DNA of 64,000 nucleotides from positions 2,976,001 through 3,040,000 of the forward strand of contig CP046174.1 in assembly GCA_017161075.1 (NCBI GenBank). The letters are read 5' to 3'. The notes beneath the pieces were generated by a model. That model saw only the letters and a list, made by a program, of their open reading frames with translations, did not search any database and had not been told where the DNA came from. The stretch's first letter is position 1, and the number at the start of each line of letters is the position of its first letter. Positions 44,079-53,215 of this stretch are shown here, piece by piece. This DNA comes from Erysipelotrichaceae bacterium 66202529. Its GTDB lineage: Bacteria > Bacillota_I > Bacilli_A > Erysipelotrichales > Erysipelotrichaceae. A program made the position numbers and the translations under genes.

Positions 44079-46670
44079 TTATCGGTGCCGCAGCATTCTT
44101 CCTGTCTGAATGAGTAAGGTTGGCAGAAAGGCAAGACCGTAAATTGTAAATAGCTGTGTTATCGTAATGGTTGTCACTGAGAATAAGGAATGCAAAGGCT
44201 GCCATAGCAGAATCGCATTCAGGAAGCAAAAGCCGATGATAAAGGCTAAAATGGAGTATTTATTGGTAAACAGACCAATGCGATAGAGAGAACGCTGGGA
44301 ACGGCAGTTGAAGCCATGGAATAACCTGGACAGACACAGGGTAGAGAATGCCATTGTTGTAGCAATTTCCCAGCTTTCCTTTAAGCCGAGGAAATATGCA
44401 CTCATCGTGACAATCGCAATTAAAATTCCCTGCACACCAAGCTGCTTCATGGTAGCCGGTGTAAGAATTCCGACGGAAGGATCTCTTGGCTTCTCCTTCA
44501 GAATATCTCTTGTGCTGTGCTCCATACCGATGGCAATGGCTGGCAGAGAATCGGTAACCAGATTGATAAACAACAGGTGTACCGGTAAAAACGGCACCTG
44601 CAGGGATAACAAGGAGGCAGCCAGTACACAGATAATACCCGAAAGATTTCCAGACAGCAGATAGATGATGGCATTCTTGATATTGGCATAGATATTTCTA
44701 CCAGTTGCGACAGCCTTGACAATCGTTGCGAAGTTGTCATCCGTCAGAATCATGCTGGCGGCATCCTTACTGACCTCGGTTCCGGTAATTCCCATGGCGA
44801 TTCCGATATCTGCCTGCTTCAAAGCAGGAGCATCGTTGACGCCATCCCCGGTCATAGCCGCAATTTTTCCCTTTTTCTGCCATGCATTGACGATACGGAT
44901 TTTATGCTCCGGTGCAACTCGCGCATAGACACGGATATGCTCCAGACGGTTCATCAGCTCCTCCTCGCTCATGGCATTCAGTTCAGTACCATCCACACAC
45001 TGATCCCCGTTATTGTAAATACCAAGCGCCTTGGCAATGCTTCTCGCCGTAACCTTATGGTCGCCGGTAATCATAACCGGAATAATACCGGCACGCTGAC
45101 AGTTTTCAACAGCTGCCTTACTTTCCTCACGAGGGGGATCCATCAGGGAAATCAGTCCAAGGAATATCAGCTGATCCTCATCGTCCACATCAATGTGATC
45201 CTTACTCACAATGCGTGTCGCAAAGCCTAATACACGCAGTCCGTTTTCTGCAAAGGTTTGATTCATATTCAAAATACGTTTTTGGTCATCCTCTGTAATT
45301 TCACGGATTCCCTGCTCTGTTTGTATATGTGTAGCCTTTTTTAGGATTTCATCACAGGCACCCTTCAGCAGCAGCCGGTATTCCCCGTCAATCATATGCA
45401 AAGTAGACATCAGCTTCCGCTCGGAATCAAATGGGTTCTCATCAATGCGCGGATACTTTTCTCTTGTTTTCAGCTCATCAATGCGATACAGCTCCAGCAA
45501 ATCCACAAGTGCAAGCTCGGTAGGATCACCAATTCGCTGATCCTCATTGGTTGTCGCATCACAGCACAGCGCGAAGCCAAGCAGCAGCAGACGATCCAGC
45601 GGTGAGGCTTCCTTCATATTGTTGGCATGGAGCAGCTCATGATTGCGGTATACCTGCTGCGCCGTCATTTTATTCTGCGTCAGCGTCCCTGTTTTATCGG
45701 AACAGATTACAGAGACACAGCCCAGACTTTCCACCGAATTGATATTTTTTATAATAGCATTTTCCTTTGCCATCTGGCTGGTTCCCATTGCCAGTACAAT
45801 TGTGACAATGCTTGCCAGCGCCTCCGGTATAGCCGCAACAGCAAGCGCAACGGCAAACATCAGGGCATCTATGATGGCATTTCCCTGCCATACATTCAAA
45901 GCAAATACAAGGATACATATACCGATGATGGCAATGCTCAGCTTCTTACTAAAATCATCCAGTGTTTTCTGTAACGGTGTCTTACGCTCCTGTGCAGTAT
46001 TCATTAAGGTGGCAATTTTCCCGATCTCCGATTTCATACCAACTGCTGTTACAATTACACGGGCGCGTCCATAGGTTACCAATCCGCTGGAGAACACCAT
46101 ATTCTTCTGATCTCCAAGACCGCATTCCCCCTCGATGACGTCAACCTGCTTATGCACACTCTCCACCTCACCGGTTAATGCACTCTCATTAACCTGCAGA
46201 GAATGATTTTCAAGAATACGGCCATCCGCTCCTACGACATCTCCGGCCTCCAGAAATAAAATATCACCGACCGTTAATTCCTGACTGGATATTTCCATCA
46301 GGGTTCCATCACGCAAAACACGGCTGTGCGGTGTGGAAAGCTGCTTTAAGGCATCCAGTGATTTTTGTGCCTTTATACTTTGCACAGTTCCCAGAATTGC
46401 ATTCATGGTAATGACAGCCAGAATGACGATGGTGCTTTCTATCTCACCGCTGATCATGGATATAACGGCTGCCACAATCAGAATAATAACCAGCAGATCC
46501 TTAAACTGTGATAGAAATACGATGAACGGGTGGTCAGGCTTTATCTCCTCCAGCTCATTTCTTCCATAGGTATTCTGCCGTGAGATGACCTCCTCACTGC
46601 GCAAGCCCCGCTCGGTTGCCCCAAGCTCTTCCAATACCTGAGCAACATCCTTTTCATACATTTGTTTCAA
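44079..46670 (-). CDS. P-type cation ATPase (calcium/manganese-transporting type)
   Basis: 863-residue P-IIA-like ATPase. Motifs: N-terminal cation domain (EVISRQNTYGRNEL), GEVESVHK (actuator, TGE), TM4 AIPEALASIVTIVLAMG (PEALA variant of PEGLP), phosphorylation site ICSDKTGTLTQNK (Asp at about 325), and nucleotide site KGACDEI. MITGDHKVTARSIA, AMTGDGVNDAPALK and TM6 INLVTDSLPAIAIG (N-x-x-T-D) follow. The leader is a yybP-ykoY Mn2+ riboswitch, so export of Mn2+ (perhaps with Ca2+) is the best inference. The start is uncertain: a TTG at 46670 has GAGG 8 bases upstream, while ATG 46655-46661 has no site. Terminator-free 3' side. Confidence 0.9.
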   Translation of the reverse strand: MKQMYEKDVAQVLEELGATERGLRSEEVISRQNTYGRNELEEIKPDHPFIVFLSQFKDLLVIILIVAAVISMISGEIESTIVILAVITMNAILGTVQSIKAQKSLDALKQLSTPHSRVLRDGTLMEISSQELTVGDILFLEAGDVVGADGRILENHSLQVNESALTGEVESVHKQVDVIEGECGLGDQKNMVFSSGLVTYGRARVIVTAVGMKSEIGKIATLMNTAQERKTPLQKTLDDFSKKLSIAIIGICILVFALNVWQGNAIIDALMFAVALAVAAIPEALASIVTIVLAMGTSQMAKENAIIKNINSVESLGCVSVICSDKTGTLTQNKMTAQQVYRNHELLHANNMKEASPLDRLLLLGFALCCDATTNEDQRIGDPTELALVDLLELYRIDELKTREKYPRIDENPFDSERKLMSTLHMIDGEYRLLLKGACDEILKKATHIQTEQGIREITEDDQKRILNMNQTFAENGLRVLGFATRIVSKDHIDVDDEDQLIFLGLISLMDPPREESKAAVENCQRAGIIPVMITGDHKVTARSIAKALGIYNNGDQCVDGTELNAMSEEELMNRLEHIRVYARVAPEHKIRIVNAWQKKGKIAAMTGDGVNDAPALKQADIGIAMGITGTEVSKDAASMILTDDNFATIVKAVATGRNIYANIKNAIIYLLSGNLSGIICVLAASLLSLQVPFLPVHLLFINLVTDSLPAIAIGMEHSTRDILKEKPRDPSVGILTPATMKQLGVQGILIAIVTMSAYFLGLKESWEIATTMAFSTLCLSRLFHGFNCRSQRSLYRIGLFTNKYSILAFIIGFCFLNAILLWQPLHSLFSVTTITITQLFTIYGLAFLPTLLIQTGRMLRHR

Positions 46671-46727
46671 TCTCAAGACCTCTACTTTCCTGTTTATCTT
46701 CTTTTCTATAGTCTTGACATTTTTTCA

Positions 46728-46858
46728 AAATAAAAACGAGACTATAGAAAATTTCTATAAGTCTCGTCAATCACTGAATGCAGGCCAGAAGAGATATGCT
46801 CTTCGGGTTTGTTGACCGGCTTCACACAAAAATACTGTGCTGACTACTCCCTTATTTA
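46728..46858 (-). ncRNA. yybP-ykoY (Mn2+-sensing) riboswitch with terminator
   Basis: The minus-strand leader of the ATPase gene carries the conserved pieces of this class in order: GGGAGTAGTCAG, then CCGGTCAACA, then a GGCC arm and TGACGAGAC. Right after it, CGAGACTTATAGAAA pairs with TTTCTATAGTCTCG and is followed by TTTTTATTTT, an intrinsic terminator. Its 5' arm overlaps the conserved GACGAGAC of the aptamer, so ligand binding and termination exclude each other. Mn2+ should therefore switch the ATPase gene on. Pairing was judged by eye. Confidence 0.85.
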
Positions 46859-46994
46859 GTAACAGTGTACCATGAAACAGAGGCTTTTGTAAACCGCATT
46901 ACGGAAATTTACAAAATGTTTACATTTCTGTAAATATATATACGCGTAAGCTTCCGAAATGTTGTATCATAGAGGTAATAATGAAGGTGATCCT

Positions 46995-49037
46995 ATGAAA
47001 GAAGAAATACAAAAAACATTCGATAACTATCTGGAGCAATTCAGAGAGGATGAGAATGTTTGTGAGCAGATAAAGAAAACAGTACTGGAGCAGGTCGGAC
47101 TCGGCGATGAGCTGACTCCTGTAATTCAGCGATTTCTGAATATTGCACAGGAACAAGAATATGCTTATGCCGTTCCTCTGGGCTATGCCATGATGTTTTT
47201 TATAACATATGGTACAGATATTGACCTGGCTATCTCCTATAATGAAAAAGCCAGAGAGCTGTTTATGAAGCAATCGGACTATAAAGAGCGGGATGGTATC
47301 CTGACCGTGGCGAATAATGCTGTCATTGCCCATATATTAAAGGGAGACTATGGTGCAGCTTATCAGGAAATTGCAGCTGCTATGCCGATCGCGGAAAAGG
47401 GAGGCCGTATTTCCTATTACTCTGCCTTTTTAAACAACGGAGCCATCATCCTGCGGGAATTCGGTCTTTATAAGAAAGCGATCCAGCAGGTGGAAGAAAC
47501 ATTGCAAAAGCGCGATTTGATTGGCACCAGCAATTTCTTTGTGACAATCTTTCTCTTATCCAGTCTGTATCTATGCACGAAGGAAACAGACAAGGTACGC
47601 GAGCTGCTAAAGGTACATATGCCTGAGCTGCTTGCGAGTGATTATTATGATACTGCTCTTTTCTATAAGCAGTATATGGAGGCCGCAATCCTTGATGATG
47701 ATCGGCCCACCGCTGAGCACTGGTATGAAATTCTCATAAATACCTACGATTTTACTAAAAATGAAGAATTGGATAATAACGAAGTATATCTGTCACTGGC
47801 CCGTTATCACCTGTATCAGAAAAACTATGAAAAGGCACAGGAATATTATGAGCATCTGCTTTCTCATATGGAGGAGCTGCTGGGGTATAAGCGTCATATT
47901 CTGGAAGAATCCGCCCGCCTGTATGAATGCCTTGAGGATTATCAAAAGGCACATGCCTGTCTGAAGCAGGCTCATGCACTGACAAACGCCTATACCGGTT
48001 TTATTGATGATATGTACCGTCAGGAAATTGAGGATGTATGGGAAAAGAACCGGATGCTGTCCTATGAGGTATTGTATGACCGTCTGCTTGATATGACAGA
48101 ATTTGGAAAAATTGTTACCTCCTGTTTAAGCTGGAAGCAGCTTAATGAAGTCATTGACCAGCATGCAGGTCGAATATTCTCCTATGACAATTGGGAGGTT
48201 CTGCTTTATGAGGAGCCAAAGCAGCTGCTGCGTTCGTTTGCCAATGTGTCCTATGCACTGGACTCCCATCCGATACTGAAAGCATGTACAAGGGAATATA
48301 CCTCACGCAGATTACCTAACCTGACAGCTGACAGTGAAACAGCGAAAAGCCTTGGCACACTCTATGATAAGCAAACCCGTTCCATGCTGCTGCAGCCCAT
48401 CACCTATCAGGGAACTGTGCTTGCCTTATTCTGCATGAAATCCAATCTGGTAGATAATTTCAGCCGTACCGATCAGCGTCTTTTGCAGGTATTTGCGGAT
48501 TATATCGCCATTGCCATTCACAATGTCGCACAATTTGCGGATGCGTTGGATAAATCCAGCTATGATTATCTCAGTGGAATTTACAATCGAAGCGCTCTTA
48601 TGCAGTATGGAGAGGATATGCTACAGAGCGCCCGCAGACAGGCTCATTCCATCGGAGCTTTGATGATGGATATCGATGATTTTAAACAAATCAATGATAC
48701 CTTCGGTCATATGCAGGGTGATGAGGTTATACGGCAGGTAACGGCAATTATGAAGCAAAAGCAGCAGCATGGTATCATTGCACGCTTTGGCGGTGAGGAA
48801 TTTATCCTTTTGATCGATCAGCTCAGCAAGCAGGAATTGTATGAGCTGGCAGAGGATATCCGCTATGCATGTGAAACCTGCGAGATTTCTTTTGAAAATG
48901 CCAGTATACATTTTACCATCAGTATTGGCTGCTGTTATCAGGAACAGCCGGCATCCACACTGAAGGAATTGTTTAACGAAGCGGATCAGCGTCTGTATAT
49001 CGCTAAGCGAAATGGTAAAAATTATGTTCAGATGTAG
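46995..49037 (+). CDS. TPR-GAF-GGDEF diguanylate cyclase
   Basis: 680-residue cytosolic protein with no membrane segment. Residues 1-340 contain about six TPR-like helical repeats (for example YKKAIQQVEETLQKRD, NYEKAQEYYEHLLSHM, EDYQKAHACLKQAHAL). Residues 350-510 are GAF-like (VIDQHAGRIFSYDNWEVLLYEE), and 520-680 are a GGDEF domain with active site ARFGGEEFILL (GGEEF at about 600). No inhibitory RxxD was seen. It should make c-di-GMP, with the TPRs probably binding a protein or peptide signal. ATG 46995 with AAGGTGA 6 bases upstream is chosen; the frame's earlier codons run into the divergent promoter. Divergent from the Mn-riboswitch ATPase. Confidence 0.9.
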   Translation: MKEEIQKTFDNYLEQFREDENVCEQIKKTVLEQVGLGDELTPVIQRFLNIAQEQEYAYAVPLGYAMMFFITYGTDIDLAISYNEKARELFMKQSDYKERDGILTVANNAVIAHILKGDYGAAYQEIAAAMPIAEKGGRISYYSAFLNNGAIILREFGLYKKAIQQVEETLQKRDLIGTSNFFVTIFLLSSLYLCTKETDKVRELLKVHMPELLASDYYDTALFYKQYMEAAILDDDRPTAEHWYEILINTYDFTKNEELDNNEVYLSLARYHLYQKNYEKAQEYYEHLLSHMEELLGYKRHILEESARLYECLEDYQKAHACLKQAHALTNAYTGFIDDMYRQEIEDVWEKNRMLSYEVLYDRLLDMTEFGKIVTSCLSWKQLNEVIDQHAGRIFSYDNWEVLLYEEPKQLLRSFANVSYALDSHPILKACTREYTSRRLPNLTADSETAKSLGTLYDKQTRSMLLQPITYQGTVLALFCMKSNLVDNFSRTDQRLLQVFADYIAIAIHNVAQFADALDKSSYDYLSGIYNRSALMQYGEDMLQSARRQAHSIGALMMDIDDFKQINDTFGHMQGDEVIRQVTAIMKQKQQHGIIARFGGEEFILLIDQLSKQELYELAEDIRYACETCEISFENASIHFTISIGCCYQEQPASTLKELFNEADQRLYIAKRNGKNYVQM

Positions 49038-49038
49038 A

Positions 49039-49067
49039 AGGGATGCCCGCACAGGCATCCCTTTTTC
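49039..49067. terminator. Terminator between the GGDEF gene and ppaC
   Basis: AGGGATGCC / GGCATCCCT stem with a 6-base loop, T run on the plus strand and A-rich start on the minus side. Serves the convergent pair. Confidence 0.85.
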
Positions 49068-49073
49068 TATATT

Positions 49074-50708
49074 CTACATTGCTTCCAGACATTGGGACAG
49101 CATGGGAATAATCTGTTTCTTGCGGGAAATCACACCATCCACAAAATACAGCTCATCCATAATATCCTCTTTAAACGCTTCATCCACAACATAACTGAGT
49201 GAACCGATAAATACCAGATTGCTGCCGCTGCCATCCGCTGCGGTAAAGCACATCATGAGCAGATCAAATTTATTGATTTCATTGATTTTTTTCATATAGG
49301 CACGAATTTCATCCTGTACCTCCACGATTTCCTGCTCATCCGCAATATTGATCTGTCCAATGGCAATCCGCTTTCCGTCGATGTTGTACTCCTTAAAATC
49401 ATTATACAAAATTTCCGACATGCTTCTTCCCTTAATGGTTGCGACTGCACCAAACATTTCCTTCGCCATGGCATCCAGATCAATACCTGCCACTGCTGCC
49501 AGCTCCTTTGCCAGCTCCTTATCCACCGGGGTTGTTGTCGGCGAGTTAAAATTCATCGTATCACTGATGATCGCACAGCACATGATGGCCGCTGTTTTGG
49601 CCTCAGGAATTAGACCTGCTTCCTTATACATACGGGCGATGATGGATACCGTACTGCCGATGATTTCATTGCGGAAACGGATTGGCGTCGTTGTTTCCAC
49701 ATCGCCGATACGGTGATGATCCACAACCTCCAGAATTTCCGCCTCCTTCAAATCATCAATACTCTGGGAAAGCTCATTATGATCCACAAGGATGAATTTT
49801 TTCTTCTGATAATTCAACAGATGATAGCGGGAAATTGAGCCCAGCACGATTCCCTGATTATTTACAACCGGATAGGATCGAAATCTTGACTTGGACATCT
49901 GCTTATAAACATCATCAATATATGCATGATTATTAAAGCTGATAATTTGACGCTTCATAATCAGATTCACGCTCGGTGAACGATACATGCTGCGGGCAAC
50001 CTGAAACATATTCAGCGGTGTTTTGATGATTGTACAGTTCGCTTCCTTTGCCATACGGATAATTCCCTGGGAAATGATATCCACATCCACCAGAATCATA
50101 CAGCCTGCCCCATCACTCAAGGCTCGTTTCTGCAGCTTTAAATCATCATTTACAACGACAATGCTATCCCGATAGCTGATATCGCTGTATTCCGCATTGC
50201 GGCTGCACAGGATGTGTATTCTGCCATTGGTGCGATACGATTCACACTCATATAAAAATTCTCCCTGCAATACCTTTCGGATATTATCACAGGATGTGTT
50301 TTTCATCAGTGAGATTGGCTTTTCTCCCTTATCACTCATCAGGATATTCGTCATATCAGACAGTGATACAACACCAATCAGCCGCTGTGCCTCATCCACA
50401 ACAAACAAAGCACTGGTGGAACGCATCCCCATGCGGTCCCATGCTTCCTTTATGGTATCCTCTGATTTTAAAAGCAGCGGCTCGTCAAACGGCACATCAT
50501 ACAGCTTTACTCTGGCATTTTGAATATATACCGGCTCCGGTACCTGAAATTTCTTTAAAACGAAATCCGTTTCCGGATTCAGTTCTCCTAGACGGCAGGC
50601 AATGGCATTCACACCCAGCTTTTGCTTTAACTGTGCATATGCAATCGCCGACACAATGGAATCCGTATCCGGATTTTTGTGCCCGATAATATGAACAACG
50701 TCTTTCAT
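49074..50708 (-). CDS. ppaC: Manganese-dependent inorganic pyrophosphatase with CBS domains
   Basis: 544-residue family II pyrophosphatase (PPi to 2 Pi), with the DHH-type catalytic core split by a regulatory insert. [16 protein letters not shown] (about 6-21) gives the N-terminal metal site. The insert (about 70-305) holds two CBS-like modules and a DRTGG domain, which in characterised enzymes bind adenine nucleotides. DHNELSQS and EVVDHHRIGDVETT (about 325-345) carry the DHH triad, and a DHHA2 domain follows. The ATG at 50708 is used (GGGGAG 10 bases upstream); a TACAAT/TGGAAA promoter lies at 50740-50768. The 5' region is duplicated beyond the IS on its upstream side. Confidence 0.95.
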   Translation of the reverse strand: MKDVVHIIGHKNPDTDSIVSAIAYAQLKQKLGVNAIACRLGELNPETDFVLKKFQVPEPVYIQNARVKLYDVPFDEPLLLKSEDTIKEAWDRMGMRSTSALFVVDEAQRLIGVVSLSDMTNILMSDKGEKPISLMKNTSCDNIRKVLQGEFLYECESYRTNGRIHILCSRNAEYSDISYRDSIVVVNDDLKLQKRALSDGAGCMILVDVDIISQGIIRMAKEANCTIIKTPLNMFQVARSMYRSPSVNLIMKRQIISFNNHAYIDDVYKQMSKSRFRSYPVVNNQGIVLGSISRYHLLNYQKKKFILVDHNELSQSIDDLKEAEILEVVDHHRIGDVETTTPIRFRNEIIGSTVSIIARMYKEAGLIPEAKTAAIMCCAIISDTMNFNSPTTTPVDKELAKELAAVAGIDLDAMAKEMFGAVATIKGRSMSEILYNDFKEYNIDGKRIAIGQINIADEQEIVEVQDEIRAYMKKINEINKFDLLMMCFTAADGSGSNLVFIGSLSYVVDEAFKEDIMDELYFVDGVISRKKQIIPMLSQCLEAM

Positions 50709-50852
50709 TACGGTTTCACTCCCCTGTTTTCTTATGTTCATTGTACCTTATTTAGCATCCTTTTTCCAGTGGTAGCGCTATCTTTTACGTGTAATTAAAT
50801 AATTCAGTTTCCTGCTTGATTGCCGTACCATGCGTACCAGAAATGTGGTATA
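50598..50852. repeat. 255-bp direct repeat, left copy (ppaC 5' region)
   Basis: Repeated at 52831-53085 with two base differences. Contains the first ~37 codons of ppaC, its ribosome site and promoter. It ends at the -10-like TATA right before the IS. Confidence 0.92.
50740..50768 (-). promoter_or_regulatory. ppaC promoter
   Basis: TGGAAA (50768-50763) and TACAAT (50745-50740) with a 17-base spacer. An identical copy lies in the right-hand duplicate near 52973-53001. Confidence 0.65.
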
Positions 50853-50880
50853 ATCCCGTCTTTAACACTTGATAAAGAAA

Positions 50881-50930
50881 AAAATGTCCCTAAACGCCTT
50901 AAATAAGCGAGTTTCGGACATTTTTCTAAT
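50881..50930 (-). terminator. Transposase terminator inside the IS
   Basis: AAAATGTCC / GGACATTTT outer stem with an inner AAACGC-type stem and T tracts, 16 bases after the transposase stop. Confidence 0.75.
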
Positions 50931-50939
50931 TGTATCGAA

Positions 50940-52685
50940 TTATCGTAATTTATCTCTCATCTTACTACACTTGATAATATTTCTCATTTTTGTTTTCTTA
51001 ATAATCTGAGTATCTGTGCGGAATCCGAATAGATTATGTAGCTCATCTGTTAGATCAGTTCTCTTGTAAGTCGGGATATAACCATATCCTTCTAACTCGC
51101 AAACATTCATTTGTCTCAGGGTATCTAGTATTGTTTCTACCGTATATTTGTTCTCAAGCTTTTTTTCTAACAGTCTATAGACGAGAAGTGCTAGGAAACA
51201 TGTCAGAAAATGTGCTTTGATACATTCTTCTAAACGAACATATACCGGTCTAGCTTCAAAATCTGTTTTCATGATCCTGAAACATTCTTCGATCTGCCAT
51301 CTTCGCTGATTGATTGCGATAATCTCAGATACATCACCATCTAAATCTGTAGTAACTGCGTAGAATCCGTCATACATCGCTTCCTGATCAATGATTTCTT
51401 GATTCAATTCACAAAAGATTTCACTCGCTGCTTCACCATTCTCCGTTACTGCTGTCGTTCTTATGAATCTTGCTGGATCATTTGGATTTTTTCTGTTCTT
51501 CTTTGGCTTACCACCTTTCCCGATCATTTTCATAGCACGTTCTATCTGTGCTTGTCTGATTTTAGCTTGATATGCCCTATATTTAGGGGAATACGTCACA
51601 ATCAATGTTTCTGAGATTTTGGTACCTTCGATAGGTATCGATTTATAGTAAATAGAATTGTACACCTCTTTGTCCGTTTCATCCAGACTGTTCAGATTGA
51701 TAAACCGATTGCTGCCAAGTTTTCTATACTGATTTGAATCCAATGCAGTGGAACGTACTTCTTTCTTTAATTTCTTAAGAGACTGTGTAATGATATAAGC
51801 TCTGCCATTTGTATCATTTAAAAGTTTATTGTTTTGTGATCCAAGACCACTATCAGAACAGTAAATGAACTCACTACATCCAAAATCACGAATCACCTTT
51901 TGTTCAAGGGGGTTTAGGGTCTTTTGTTCATTCTGATTTCCTGGATAAAGGTCAAAGGCTAGAGGAAAACCATCCGCATCCATGAACAGCCCCATACCAA
52001 TGATAGGGTTAGGACGATGTTCTTTCCCTTTACCATATTTCTTATCACCATCCTCCTGAGTTATCTCAAAGTAATAATTCGTACAATCATAATAGAGGAT
52101 TTTTGTATTCCGCTTGTGGATGAAATTGCTATTGCGGTATACCTCGGCCTGAATATAATCAGATTCACTAGCAAAGATGGGCAAAGAGCGGTAAATGTGG
52201 TGTAAATCATATTTGGGCTGCTCCAAGAGAGATTGAGCGAAGTTATAAGAACTTCGTTTGCTGGAAGGATATAGTATACGAGAATAGATAAGATCAGAGA
52301 AGATAGCTTTTAGATCAAATTCATATTTATGGCGATTTTTGATATTTCTGCACATATTGTCAATGCGTAGATCTGCGAGGATAGATTGAAGAAAGAGATA
52401 ACCGCAGTTAAAGGAGTGCTGAGTGCCTTTTTCAATCAATTGATTAGGAGAAAAGGGGATAGAAAGGATCTCGTTTTCCTTGTTGTATTTTTCGGTATCT
52501 AACCTAGCTTGTTCTTTTGCCCAAGCCATGACACCGTTACGATCAGTGTCAAGTTTTTGAGATAACTCCTTCAAAGTACCTAACTTTCTGTAAATTCTAG
52601 AGGTGCTCTTACCATTTTCATCGATATAAGCGAAGTTGATATAGAAGGATTCAGAGTTTTTAGATTTAGAAGTTGTAACACGCAT
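50940..52685 (-). CDS. IS1634 family transposase (DDE)
   Basis: 581-residue intact transposase of the IS4-like IS1634 group. The catalytic triad regions are visible: KILYYDCTNYYFE (first Asp, about 198), FIYCSDSGLGSQNN (second Asp, about 275) and INQRRWQIEECFRIMKTDF (Glu with the Y/R-x-E-x-K-type signature, about 468). GMGLFMDADGFPLAFDLYPGNQNE is the typical IS1634 core. The ATG at 52685 follows a GTAGGTGATATC stretch. The full length and lack of frameshifts suggest recent activity. Confidence 0.93.
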   Translation of the reverse strand: MRVTTSKSKNSESFYINFAYIDENGKSTSRIYRKLGTLKELSQKLDTDRNGVMAWAKEQARLDTEKYNKENEILSIPFSPNQLIEKGTQHSFNCGYLFLQSILADLRIDNMCRNIKNRHKYEFDLKAIFSDLIYSRILYPSSKRSSYNFAQSLLEQPKYDLHHIYRSLPIFASESDYIQAEVYRNSNFIHKRNTKILYYDCTNYYFEITQEDGDKKYGKGKEHRPNPIIGMGLFMDADGFPLAFDLYPGNQNEQKTLNPLEQKVIRDFGCSEFIYCSDSGLGSQNNKLLNDTNGRAYIITQSLKKLKKEVRSTALDSNQYRKLGSNRFINLNSLDETDKEVYNSIYYKSIPIEGTKISETLIVTYSPKYRAYQAKIRQAQIERAMKMIGKGGKPKKNRKNPNDPARFIRTTAVTENGEAASEIFCELNQEIIDQEAMYDGFYAVTTDLDGDVSEIIAINQRRWQIEECFRIMKTDFEARPVYVRLEECIKAHFLTCFLALLVYRLLEKKLENKYTVETILDTLRQMNVCELEGYGYIPTYKRTDLTDELHNLFGFRTDTQIIKKTKMRNIIKCSKMRDKLR

Positions 52686-52779
52686 GATATCACCTACTTG
52701 ATAATATTATATCATAGAATACGATATAATACTATATATAAATACATAAAAATTGACAAAAAATCTATAAAAAAAGACT

Positions 52780-52941
52780 TTAACTAAAGCCTAATTTGAT
52801 TTCTATGATTTTTACAAGTGTTAAAGACCCGGCAATGGCATTCACACCCAGCTTTTGCTTTAACTGTGCATATGCAATCGCCGACACAATGGAATCCGTA
52901 TCCGGATTTTTGTGCCCGATAATATGAACAACGTCTTTCAT
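52780..52941 (-). pseudogene. 5' fragment of ppaC cut by the IS
   Basis: The right-hand duplicate preserves the ppaC promoter, ribosome site and first ~37 codons ([14 protein letters not shown]...GVNAIA), then runs into the IS end and stops 16 codons later. It could express a 53-residue non-functional peptide. Confidence 0.85.
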
Positions 52942-53085
52942 TACGATTTCACTCCCCTGTTTTCTTATGTTCATTGTACCTTATTTAGCATCCTTTTTCC
53001 AGTGGTAGCGCTATCTTTTACGTGTAATTAAATAATTCAGCTTCCTGCTTGATTGCCGTACCATGCGTACCAGAAATGTGGTATA
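52831..53085. repeat. 255-bp direct repeat, right copy
   Basis: Partner of 50598-50852. Differences are C-to-T type changes in the leader (GTTTCACTC versus ATTTCACTC, CAGTTTCC versus CAGCTTCC). After GTGGTATA this copy continues into CTATGG, probably the ancestral sequence, with an extended -10 TGGTATACT facing the next gene. Confidence 0.92.
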
Positions 53086-53116
53086 CTATGGAAAACAATA
53101 GGAAAGAGGCGATTCT

Positions 53117-53215
53117 ATGTCCACAATAAAGCGTGCGGCTATTTTTCTATTTCCCTATATGATTCTGGCTGTCTGTATCCTGAGGAATATTGGCGCAGGC
53201 AGGCTGCTTCTATGA
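53117..53215 (+). CDS. Short N-terminal membrane reading frame (32 aa)
   Basis: MSTIKRAAIFLFPYMILAVC... forms a typical N-terminal TM helix, with AAAGAGG 9 bases before ATG 53117. It stops at TGA 53213-53215, overlapping the next ATG by four bases. Either a short coupled peptide, or the true N-terminus of the next gene cut off by a frameshift. Confidence 0.5.
   Translation: MSTIKRAAIFLFPYMILAVCILRNIGAGRLLL

Larger units (their letters stand above)
50858..52828. mobile_element. IS1634-type insertion sequence
   Basis: About 1971 bp bounded by the inverted repeat GTCTTTAACACTTG / CAAGTGTTAAAGAC (14 bp, perfect). It holds one transposase gene on the minus strand. No short target duplication is visible; instead the element is bracketed by a 255-bp direct repeat of chromosomal sequence. 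Confidence 0.85.
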
